Of a stretch of DNA of 64,000 nt, positions 33,442 to 40,443 are shown piece after piece. The stretch spans positions 1 to 64,000 of the forward strand of contig CAJTYD010000002.1 in NCBI GenBank assembly GCA_910583775.1, read 5' to 3'. Under the pieces are notes generated by a model. It had not been told where the DNA came from. It did not search any database and saw nothing but the letters and a program-made list of their open reading frames with translations. The translations under genes were made by a program, and so were the position numbers. This DNA comes from an uncultured Muribaculaceae bacterium (GTDB lineage: Bacteria > Bacteroidota > Bacteroidia > Bacteroidales > Muribaculaceae). Each line of letters starts with the position of its first letter. The first letter of the stretch is position 1.

Positions 33442-34401
33442 ATGAACCCGATGAATTCAATTCAAATCACGACCAAAGCCGCGAATCCCCCTACGGCATG
33501 GCTCGCCGTGGCTTCGGTGATGGGCGGAAACGCCGCTGCGGCGTCACACGGAAATTTCGAGGTGCTCCCCGCGGTGTTTTGCCTTATATTCGCGATTTTC
33601 GGATTATTCGCGTTTAATCTCACACACCGATATTACGACAACAAGCACAACTACGGCGAGAACAATGACGACAAGCTTGGAACGACGGATGAGTTAGGCA
33701 ATCCGATAGGATATGTGCTGCTGGAAGGGATTAAGGTCACTTCCATAATCGCGCTCACTGCCGGAATAGCCATCCTCGCCCTCGCCGGCTGGTGGACCCT
33801 TGGCATCGCGGCGGTCATGGCAGCCATTGTGTTTATATGCAATAAGAAATTCCATCCTTTCAGCCGCAATCCGCTTTATTTTCTCATCACTTTTCTGGTG
33901 TTCGGTCCTATCGGCGTGATCGGAACCGAGCTCGTGCAGTCGGAACGCTATTCCGATACGCTTTTCAACTGGTGGGATGTAGAGCCGGCTCTCTTCATGA
34001 GCGTGATAATGGGATGCATGGCGGCGAACTGCCATATCCTTTTCTCGCTCCGACATATCGGAAACGACAAAAAGAATTCGAAAAAGACTTTCGCCACCCT
34101 CTTCGGCAAGAAAGGGGTGATAGCTCTGACGGTCTTCAACACCGTCGCCTACATCACAGCCGGCGTAATGGCCCCCATCAAGGTCAACACCGACACCTGG
34201 GTCTATTACATGCCCATTCCCGCGATCTCGCTCCTGATAAGCATCTATGTAATCATAAGGATGATGAAGGGAGAATATAAAGGCACGCTCTGGTGGTCGA
34301 TATTCAATATGGTGTTTTATGCCGTATCGGCATTTATTATGCTGATGCTTATCGGATTCCCTCATTACACGGGCGACACGCTCGTCTGGTTCGGACATTG
34401 A
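33442..34401 (+). CDS. menA: UbiA-family prenyltransferase, probably MenA (menaquinone synthesis)
   Basis: An integral membrane protein of 319 aa with eight to nine hydrophobic helices. After the helix FGLFAFNLTHRYYDNKHNYG comes ENNDDK, standing where UbiA proteins carry the first NDxxD-type prenyl-diphosphate site. The second acidic region is less clear. The N-terminal TTKAANPPTAWLAVASVMGG resembles MenA proteins of Bacteroidales (1,4-dihydroxy-2-naphthoate prenyltransferase, final membrane step of menaquinone synthesis before methylation). The family is secure. The exact acceptor is inferred, and no other men genes are in the window. Confidence 0.72.
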   Translation: MNPMNSIQITTKAANPPTAWLAVASVMGGNAAAASHGNFEVLPAVFCLIFAIFGLFAFNLTHRYYDNKHNYGENNDDKLGTTDELGNPIGYVLLEGIKVTSIIALTAGIAILALAGWWTLGIAAVMAAIVFICNKKFHPFSRNPLYFLITFLVFGPIGVIGTELVQSERYSDTLFNWWDVEPALFMSVIMGCMAANCHILFSLRHIGNDKKNSKKTFATLFGKKGVIALTVFNTVAYITAGVMAPIKVNTDTWVYYMPIPAISLLISIYVIIRMMKGEYKGTLWWSIFNMVFYAVSAFIMLMLIGFPHYTGDTLVWFGH

Positions 34402-34450
34402 CAGGGGTTTGGCTCAGAATGTAAAAAATTCAGGTGGAATGTAATAATTA

Positions 34451-34482
34451 TTTTGCTAATTAAAGGATTTTTTCTAACTTTG
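34451..34482 (+). promoter_or_regulatory. Promoter of tRNA-Pro
   Basis: TTTG (34452-34455), 19 bases, TAACTTTG (34475-34482) match the phylum consensus exactly, placing the start a few bases before the mature tRNA at 34500. Confidence 0.8.
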
Positions 34483-34499
34483 CAGTCGCAAAGCAAAAT

Positions 34500-34573
34500 C
34501 GGGGTGTAGCACAGTTGGTTAGCGCGCTACGTTCGGGACGTAGAGGTCGGGCGTTCGAGTCGCCTCACCCCGA
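34500..34573 (+). tRNA. tRNA-Pro (anticodon CGG)
   Basis: The cloverleaf folds fully. The acceptor CGGGGTG pairs with CACCCCG. The D arm has AGTTGGTTA. The anticodon stem CTACG/CGTAG carries loop TTCGGGA (anticodon CGG at 34534-34536). The T arm GGGCG-TTCGAGT-CGCCT has one G-U pair. The discriminator is A at 34573. The CCA end is not encoded. It has its own consensus promoter and a terminator-like hairpin. Confidence 0.97.
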
Positions 34574-34576
34574 CAG

Positions 34577-34613
34577 AAAAGGCAGAGATCTTTCGGTCTC
34601 CGCTTTTTTGTTT
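34577..34613 (+). terminator. Terminator of tRNA-Pro
   Basis: AAAAGGCAGAGA pairs imperfectly with TCTCCGCTTTTTT around TCTTTCGG, immediately after the tRNA and followed by T residues. Confidence 0.7.
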
Positions 34614-34625
34614 TTTTGAAGCCTC

Positions 34626-34850
34626 TTAAAAGCTCCTAACGCCCTTAAGGACCTTAACGGCTTTAAGGACTTTAAGGACCCTAACGGCTTTAAGGACTTT
34701 AAGGACCCTAACGGCTTTAACGACTTTAAGGACCCTAACGGCTTTAACGACTTTAAGGACCCTAACGGCTTTAACGGCTTTAAGGACCTTAAGGGCTTTA
34801 AAGTCTTTAAGGGCCTTAAGATCCTTATCATCATCTAAGATCCTTATCAA
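34626..34850. repeat. 9-bp tandem repeat array (degenerate)
   Basis: About 225 bp built from 9-bp units such as TTAAGGACC, CTAACGGCT and TTAACGACT, combined into a 27- to 36-bp higher-order unit. Because the period is a multiple of three, frames stay open on the minus strand and would encode lysine/valine/leucine repeats (VLKAVRVLKVVKAVR). One such 78-codon frame (34626-34862) begins in an ATGA overlap with the stop of the LRR gene. I treat the array as a repeat and not as a gene, but that overlap is noteworthy. Confidence 0.8.
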
Positions 34851-34858
34851 CATCGTCA

Positions 34859-35695
34859 TCATCTCGGCCGAATGGCAGTTATCTCTTCAAAGAGCCTCCA
34901 GCCGGGAGCCGAGACGTAGCGTTCAAGCGAGGCGGCCGGAACAAAAAGGCGGCATTGCTCATAGAGGCCTGTTTCGTCGGGCTCGAAGATGAAGCTGTCG
35001 CAGTCAAACCTTGGAGGGATGGCAGAATTCACCGTGAGTTCTCTCAGATTGCGGCAGCCGCTGAATATCAGCTCGCCGAGCAACGAATTGTTGGCCGGGA
35101 GTTCCGCTCTCTCAAGGCTTACGCATTCCGAAAAGGCATAAGATTCAAGCTCTGTTACGCTCGCCGGCACCTTCACTTCCCTCAGGGATCCGCAAAAGCT
35201 GAAAACATTGCTCCCGATATGCTTCACGCGCCGGGGAATCGTTATCTCCCGAAGCTTCCCGCAATATGCGAACGCATGGCTCCCTATATCTTCAAGACCC
35301 GCGGGAAGAACAACGGTCTGCAGCGACGCGTTCCACTGGCAGAAGCTCCTTGGCAACGCCTTGACCGATTCCGGAACCGACACACTTTCCAGCGAGATGC
35401 ATTCTCTGAAACATCCCTCTCCGAGTTTGCACACCCCCTGCGGCAGCCTGACGCTCCTCAGGTCAGAACAGCCTAAGAAGGCATATTCCCCTATTGTGCG
35501 GAGCCTCACGGGAGCCTCGAAGCGGATCTGCCGGAAATCGCTTCTGTCCTGGAAAGCGTATGCGGGGATATCCGTCACGTTTCCGCTGATCACCAAAACG
35601 GAATCGCACACGCTCCATCTCTCCGCGCCGAAGCCCGTAGAAACGGATATCAGGATGAACATTAACAGGAAAATGGTTCGCATGGAGGCAGTCAT
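34859..35695 (-). CDS. Secreted leucine-rich repeat protein (BspA-type LRR_5)
   Basis: A 278-aa exported protein. The signal peptide (about 1-24, ending STGFGA) is followed by about seven BspA-type leucine-rich repeats of roughly 23 residues: TIGEYAFLGCSDLRSVRLP, KLGEGCFRECISLESVSVP, DIGSHAFAYCGKLREITIP, HIGSNVFSFCGSLREVKVP and ELESYAFSECVSLERAELP. A C-terminal capping segment (LFVPAASLERYVSAPGWRLF) matches the usual end of these proteins. Known: BspA-like LRR proteins of oral and gut Bacteroidales bind host or bacterial surface ligands, and the ligand here is unknown. The start could also be ATG at 35683, which shortens the N-terminus by four residues. It is the last gene of a minus-strand run. 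Confidence 0.88.
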   Translation of the reverse strand: MTASMRTIFLLMFILISVSTGFGAERWSVCDSVLVISGNVTDIPAYAFQDRSDFRQIRFEAPVRLRTIGEYAFLGCSDLRSVRLPQGVCKLGEGCFRECISLESVSVPESVKALPRSFCQWNASLQTVVLPAGLEDIGSHAFAYCGKLREITIPRRVKHIGSNVFSFCGSLREVKVPASVTELESYAFSECVSLERAELPANNSLLGELIFSGCRNLRELTVNSAIPPRFDCDSFIFEPDETGLYEQCRLFVPAASLERYVSAPGWRLFEEITAIRPR

Positions 35696-35736
35696 TATGG
35701 ATTATCAGAAGCGGGATGGATTATCAGAAACGGCTC

Positions 35737-36324
35737 TTATTCACCCCTCACGATCTCCGGGAGATATTCGGGAGGCAGAATCTTCCTCGGGTCGACGGAA
35801 TCGACTCTTTCCACGAGGATCTTCTCGGATCCGCGCCAGGGCAGAGTGCCGTAATATTTCTTATAGATCACACGCACCGGCAGGTTTGCGAACTGCATCC
35901 TCCGGAGCTGGGCGGCAACCTTGGCGTCGGTGACGGAAAAAGAGAAATCCTGTTTATAGACGCGTGTGGAGTCCATAAGTTCCTTGTAGGGGAGAATCAC
36001 CCCTTCGTAGGTCTTGAAGACCATTCCCTGCCTGTCGATCTTCTCGACGTAGCCGTATTGCACCGCCTCCTCGACGCAGGGAGAGAAATAACGCAGATAG
36101 ACCGTGAGGATAAGGCCGAGCGCTATTCCCGCGCATGCCACCCATAGCCATAAAACCCATTTGCGTCGTGGCTTAAGATGTTCGAATTCCGACTCCTCCC
36201 TGTCCCAGTAGCGGGGATCATCGGGCTGCAATGTCGGTTCTTTCGGTTTCTTCACCGGCTCCGGAATATCCGGGCCGTCAAAAAAATCGTTTTTCAAATT
36301 CTCCTCATCTTCATTTATTCTCAT
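35737..36324 (-). CDS. Hypothetical single-pass membrane protein
   Basis: A 195-aa protein I cannot place by name. It has an acidic, proline-rich cytoplasmic N-terminus (DGPDIPEPVKKPKEPTLQP), one transmembrane helix (about residues 55-77; KWVLWLWVACAGIALGLILT) and an extracytoplasmic domain of about 110 residues (YGYVEKIDRQGMVFKTYEGV, LPWRGSEKILVERVDSVDP). It lies 41 bp upstream of the LRR gene and downstream of the UPF0104 gene on the same strand. A signal-anchored periplasmic domain is the most that can be said. Confidence 0.75.
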   Translation of the reverse strand: MRINEDEENLKNDFFDGPDIPEPVKKPKEPTLQPDDPRYWDREESEFEHLKPRRKWVLWLWVACAGIALGLILTVYLRYFSPCVEEAVQYGYVEKIDRQGMVFKTYEGVILPYKELMDSTRVYKQDFSFSVTDAKVAAQLRRMQFANLPVRVIYKKYYGTLPWRGSEKILVERVDSVDPRKILPPEYLPEIVRGE

Positions 36325-36389
36325 GTTCGAATGGATTTTTGCAAGAAAGACGTTCTATAATCATTTATAGGGTTGCCCGCATTTGATCC

Positions 36390-37490
36390 TTAAGGCACTT
36401 TGTCTTCATTGGCCGCCAGACTTCCGGCTTCTTTTGCGAGCGATGAATAATTGCCCTTCTTATCGACCGCTATATATATCATGGTTATAATTCCGAGAAA
36501 GATCAGCATCACCGTCTGTCCGGACCACTGCAGCATCGAGAAGGCAGTGCCGTCGGCATTGCTGATGCCGTAGATGGCGAGACCGAACATCACCGCTAAG
36601 TTCCAGGGGCCGAGACCGCCGTTGGAGGGGACGGCCATGCCGATCGAGCTGAGCACGAACGTAACCAGACAGGGGGTCAGTCCGAACGAAAGACCGGCCT
36701 CGCGGCAGAGGTCGCGCGTGAAGTCGAAAGCGAAAAACGCAACATAAAGCTGGAAATAATAGCATGCCCATATTCCTACCGAGAGCAGGATGAAGCCCCA
36801 TTTCCCTTTCATCTTCGCCAATGTCTGGAAACCTTTCCAGCTGTCGGAGATCCATTGCCTGATACTCCTCACGGGCTTCGAGTCACGGCCGAAATAGAAT
36901 ATCGACCAGATCAAGGCGATGCTTCCGACCAGCGCGATCCAGAACCAGGGGTTGGATCCGGTGGCGAGCAGGCCCTGCCCCATAGGATATTGCGAAAGAA
37001 AGGAATTGATCGCCGGAGTGGCGATGATGAAGGTGAGTATTATCAGCGTGGCGCCGCAAAGGGCATCGGAGAATCTGTCGGCCACCATCGAGCCGAGCAC
37101 CGCGGGGAAGGCGGCGTGCTCCCTGCGCGCGATATAAGTGCACCGCCATACCTCTCCGAGGCGTGGAAACACCAGATTAAGGGCGTAGCAGCCGAAGATC
37201 GAGCAGCAGAGTGCCTTGATCGGAGCGTGGATGCCTAAGCTCTTCAGCTGAATGCGCCAGCGAAGCGCGCGAAATATATGAGAAAGGACGCTCAGACCCA
37301 TGGCGCACAATATCCAGCCATAGTCGACGCCATGACTGATGATGTTCCAGATATCGGAGAAATCGACCTTACGGAACATATAAGTGACGAGAAGAACGGT
37401 CAGAGCCAGAGGCAAGAGCCATCTCACCGCATAACCAGCTATCATTCTCGCCGGATTCTTTTTTGTGCCTTTATTTTCTTTGCTCTCCAT
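36390..37490 (-). CDS. UPF0104/YbhN-type flippase-like membrane protein
   Basis: A polytopic membrane protein of 366 aa with about eight helices. It carries lysylphosphatidylglycerol-synthase TM-region (UPF0104) motifs: FPRLGEVWRCTYIARREHAA, SSIGMAVPSNGGLGPWNLAV. Known: related proteins are flippases or the membrane half of MprF, and this one lacks the aminoacyl transferase domain. The frame stays open upstream to a TTG at 37520. However, TATCTTTG (37518-37525, minus strand) looks like a -7 promoter box overlapping that TTG, so I take the ATG at 37490 (MESKENKGTKKNPARM). It lies 100 bp after birA. Confidence 0.85.
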   Translation of the reverse strand: MESKENKGTKKNPARMIAGYAVRWLLPLALTVLLVTYMFRKVDFSDIWNIISHGVDYGWILCAMGLSVLSHIFRALRWRIQLKSLGIHAPIKALCCSIFGCYALNLVFPRLGEVWRCTYIARREHAAFPAVLGSMVADRFSDALCGATLIILTFIIATPAINSFLSQYPMGQGLLATGSNPWFWIALVGSIALIWSIFYFGRDSKPVRSIRQWISDSWKGFQTLAKMKGKWGFILLSVGIWACYYFQLYVAFFAFDFTRDLCREAGLSFGLTPCLVTFVLSSIGMAVPSNGGLGPWNLAVMFGLAIYGISNADGTAFSMLQWSGQTVMLIFLGIITMIYIAVDKKGNYSSLAKEAGSLAANEDKVP

Positions 37491-37589
37491 AAATCGTCGC
37501 AATGGGCATTTCAACTGCAAAGATAACTAATTCTCTTGATTCTTACACCTTTTATTCTTTTTTTTTGCATTCCGGCTGGCATTTTACCA

Positions 37590-38336
37590 TTATTTTGCCA
37601 AAAATTCCACCTCCTTAAACATGTATCGCGCTGTTTCGCCGTCCTTCTCTTTTTCAACCCCGAGCACGCCGCTCCGGTCGACTCCGAGGATTATTCCCCG
37701 GTAAATTTCTCCGGAAGCGACATCACGGAAAGGATGGCTTTTGCCGTCGAAGCGCCACATCCCCGACAGAAATTCCTCATGAAGCGCCGTCCGGCCCTCC
37801 TCGCTTTCAGCCTGCCGTAACCTCCGCTCCAGAGCCTCGGCGAGCCGCCGCAGCTCCGCGTCGACGGAATAACCCTTCCCGGTAAGCTGCGTCATAGAGA
37901 CCGGATTGGGCGCATCGCTCAGGAAAAGACTCTGGTTGACGTTGATTCCGATCCCGGCCACGGTGTGGTCGATGGTCATGCCGGTGACGGAATGCTCTAT
38001 CAGAATTCCGCATATCTTTCGGTCGCCCACATAGATATCGTTGGGCCACTTCACTTTCGCCTCGATTCCTGCGTCGGCGAGCATATCGACGACGGCGAGC
38101 GCGACGGCCTCGCTGAGCGAAAACTGCAGCGACGCGCGGAATGACCGAGGAAACCACAAAAGAGAGGCGGTGATGTTCTTGCCGGGCTCCGCCTCCCAGG
38201 AATTGCCGCGCTGGCCGCGGCCTGCGGTCTGGCGCCGCGCCGCCACAAGCACGGGCGCCTTAATGCCCATGCGAGCAAACAGGGCGGCCTCGCTGTTGGT
38301 GGAAGCCGCCTCTTCAAGAATTTCTATTCCGATCAT
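37590..38336 (-). CDS. birA: Biotin--[acetyl-CoA-carboxylase] ligase
   Basis: Attaches biotin to the carboxyl-carrier protein of biotin-dependent enzymes. A 248-aa monofunctional form without the N-terminal DNA-binding domain of E. coli BirA, hence not a repressor. The catalytic BPL/LplA motifs are complete: TAGRGQRGNSWEAEPGKN (glycine-rich biotin-AMP loop), KWPNDIYVGDRKICGILIE (lysine of the active site) and GIGINVNQ. It is separated from tsaE by the MITE-like element 38390-38571, which may break or attenuate an older tsaE-birA transcript. Confidence 0.93.
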   Translation of the reverse strand: MIGIEILEEAASTNSEAALFARMGIKAPVLVAARRQTAGRGQRGNSWEAEPGKNITASLLWFPRSFRASLQFSLSEAVALAVVDMLADAGIEAKVKWPNDIYVGDRKICGILIEHSVTGMTIDHTVAGIGINVNQSLFLSDAPNPVSMTQLTGKGYSVDAELRRLAEALERRLRQAESEEGRTALHEEFLSGMWRFDGKSHPFRDVASGEIYRGIILGVDRSGVLGVEKEKDGETARYMFKEVEFLAK

Positions 38337-38389
38337 AATTGCTATTCTTGACCTATGCGTTGAAACGCACTCACAGAACCAGCCTCTTA

Positions 38390-38571
38390 GAAACTGTTTA
38401 AATTTGTTTTCAAAGGATTTTGAGAAGATTTTTGAGCTGTTTTCGCAAGTTGAGAAAGGAGAAACCTTTCGGTTTCGACTGCCGAAACTTGGCGGAAACA
38501 GCCAAAAAGATTCTTAAAAGCCTTGAAAGAAATACTATAATAAAATTTTCGAAAGAAATTTAAACAGTTTC
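38390..38571 (+). mobile_element. MITE-like element, core family A, TIR type GAAACTGTTT
   Basis: A 182-bp non-coding element, the same length as the copy at 19561-19742. It has 16-bp perfect TIRs GAAACTGTTTAAATTT and TTA duplications at 38387-38389 and 38572-38574. The right duplication, read on the minus strand, is the TAA stop codon of tsaE. Its 47-bp core (38446-38492) is identical to that of the 19561 copy. Confidence 0.88.
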
Positions 38572-39015
38572 TTAGAATCTCACGAGGCGCGAACCGTCTT
38601 CCTGCTCGGCGATATCGACATCTACGGTATCTTCCGGGAGGAAAGCCTCCACATTCTCGGGCCATTCCATCAGGCAGAGCGCTCCGCTCTCCCAGTAGTC
38701 GTCAAGGCCCATGTCGAGAGCCTCTTCGGGGGTCTCGATGCGGTAAAAGTCGAAATGATAGATCGGTTTTCCTGCAAGATCGGCGGGAAGGTTCCGGCTG
38801 CCTTCATCCACGACATATTCGTTCACGAGGCTGAACGTCGGGCTCGAAGACTCATCCTCCGAGCCGAGCGTGCGGCAGATCGCCGCGATAAAGGTCGTTT
38901 TGCCGACCCCCATGGGCGCATGGAAGGCGATATGCCTCTTCGGCCCTATCGCCCTGACGAACTCGCGGGCCGCCCGGTCGATATCCTCAAGATTCTCTAT
39001 CCTTATCTCTGTCAT
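38572..39015 (-). CDS. tsaE: tRNA threonylcarbamoyladenosine biosynthesis ATPase TsaE
   Basis: The ATPase partner of TsaB/TsaD in forming t6A37 of ANN-decoding tRNAs. A 147-aa protein with Walker A (APMGVGKTTF), SSPTFSLVNEY, HFDFYRIETPEEALDMG and the C-terminal CLMEWPEN block, all diagnostic. The stop TAA coincides with the duplicated target of the adjoining MITE-like element, so the protein C-terminus (GSRLVRF) appears unchanged by the insertion. Confidence 0.95.
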   Translation of the reverse strand: MTEIRIENLEDIDRAAREFVRAIGPKRHIAFHAPMGVGKTTFIAAICRTLGSEDESSSPTFSLVNEYVVDEGSRNLPADLAGKPIYHFDFYRIETPEEALDMGLDDYWESGALCLMEWPENVEAFLPEDTVDVDIAEQEDGSRLVRF

Positions 39016-39029
39016 AGTCTTCTTCCAGT

Positions 39030-39085
39030 TTTTATAAATTTTATAAGTCTTATAAGTCTTATACGATTCCAGTGTCTTATATTTT
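39030..39085. repeat. CTTATA-rich dispersed motif upstream of two divergent genes
   Basis: TATAAGTCTTATAAGTCTT, then ATACGATTC and GTCTTATATTT. It shares CTTATACGATTC-N5-TCT-N-ATATTT with the region at 64-109 and the CTTATAAG steps with 5148-5181. It lies in the shared upstream region of tsaE and the carboxynorspermidine dehydrogenase gene. A role as binding site is possible but unproven. Confidence 0.5.
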
Positions 39086-39211
39086 ATGCGCGAAGTTAGT
39101 GAAAATATCCGAAAGATTTCTTATTTTTGCAAATGAACCGAACCTTTGGAGCATTCCGTAGGTTTGAGTTTCAGAAAGATAAAAACCAAATCCAAGAATA
39201 ACCAACACGAA

Positions 39212-40417
39212 ATGGGAAAAGTACTTATTATCGGAGCCGGAGGCGTTGGTACCGTCGTGGCTCACAAATGCGCGCAGAACCGCGATGTCTTCACCGAAAT
39301 AGTCCTCGCCTCGCGCACGAAATCGAAGTGTGACAGGATCGCCAAGGAGATAGGAGGCGGCATCGTCACCGACCAGGTTGACGCAGATTCCGTCGAGCAG
39401 CTCGTGGAGCTCTTCAACCGCCACAAACCCGACATCTGCATCAACGTCGCCCTCCCTTATCAGGACCTCACCATCATGGAGGCCTGCCTGCAGTGTGGCG
39501 TCAACTATCTCGACACGGCCAACTACGAGCCCAAGGAGGAAGCCCATTTCGAATATTCATGGCAGTGGGCCTATCGCGACCGATTCGAGAAAGCCGGGCT
39601 CACAGCCATCCTCGGCTGCGGCTTCGACCCGGGAGTGTCGGCGATTTTCGTGGCATACGCCGCAAAACACCATTTCTCCGAAATGAGATACCTCGACATC
39701 GTCGACTGCAACGCCGGCAACCACGGCAAGGCTTTCGCCACCAACTTCAACCCTGAGATCAACATCCGCGAAATCACCCAGAAGGGTAAATACTGGCAGG
39801 ACGGCAAATGGGTGGAGACCGAAAACCTCGAGATCCATCGTCCGCTATCCTATCCCAACATCGGCGAACGCGAGTCGTATCTCCTCTATCACGAGGAACT
39901 CGAGTCGCTCGTGCAGAATTTCCCGACAATCCGCCGCGCCCGCTTCTGGATGACCTTCGGTCAGGAATACCTCACCCATCTGCGCGTTATCCAGGACATA
40001 GGCATGGCGCGCATCGATCCGGTGATATATAACGGTCAGGAGATCATTCCTATCCAGTTCCTCAAGGCTGTTCTTCCCGACCCGGGCACTCTCGGCGAGA
40101 ACTATACCGGGGAGACATCGATCGGCTGCCGCATCTCCGGTCTCGACAAGGAGGGCCGCGAGTCGACCTATTACATCTACAACAACTGCTCGCACCAGGA
40201 GGCATACAAGGAGACGGGCGCCCAGGCCGTAAGCTACACCACCGGCGTTCCCGCCATGGTCGGCGCCTATATGTTCCTCAAGGGGGAATGGGTGAAACCG
40301 GGCGTCCACAATGTAGAGGAGTTCAACCCCGATCCGTTCCTGGAAAAACTCGCCAAATCAGGGCTTCCCTGGCACGTCATCGAGAACGAGGACATCGAGT
40401 TCTCGCCCGAAGACTGA
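39212..40417 (+). CDS. Carboxynorspermidine (carboxyspermidine) dehydrogenase
   Basis: An NADPH-dependent enzyme of the saccharopine-dehydrogenase fold that condenses diaminopropane or putrescine with aspartate semialdehyde to give carboxy-(nor)spermidine. This is the polyamine route used by many gut Bacteroidetes. The Rossmann motif is at the start (MGKVLIIGAGGVGTVVAHKC). It has YLDTANYEPKEEAHFEYSWQ, LGCGFDPGVSAIFVAYAAKH and GAYMFLKGEWVKPGVHNVEE, typical of this subfamily. The frame extends upstream to 39146, but the family N-terminus is the ATG at 39212 (401 aa). A TATTTTTG box at 39122-39129 could be its -7 element. The decarboxylase partner is not in the window. Confidence 0.9.
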   Translation: MGKVLIIGAGGVGTVVAHKCAQNRDVFTEIVLASRTKSKCDRIAKEIGGGIVTDQVDADSVEQLVELFNRHKPDICINVALPYQDLTIMEACLQCGVNYLDTANYEPKEEAHFEYSWQWAYRDRFEKAGLTAILGCGFDPGVSAIFVAYAAKHHFSEMRYLDIVDCNAGNHGKAFATNFNPEINIREITQKGKYWQDGKWVETENLEIHRPLSYPNIGERESYLLYHEELESLVQNFPTIRRARFWMTFGQEYLTHLRVIQDIGMARIDPVIYNGQEIIPIQFLKAVLPDPGTLGENYTGETSIGCRISGLDKEGRESTYYIYNNCSHQEAYKETGAQAVSYTTGVPAMVGAYMFLKGEWVKPGVHNVEEFNPDPFLEKLAKSGLPWHVIENEDIEFSPED

Positions 40418-40443
40418 ATTCTGCTTAACAAATAGTTTCTTAC

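Noticed and set aside
34626..34850. Possible CRISPR array
   Set aside because: The units are contiguous 9-bp repeats with no spacers, and no cas genes occur in the window.
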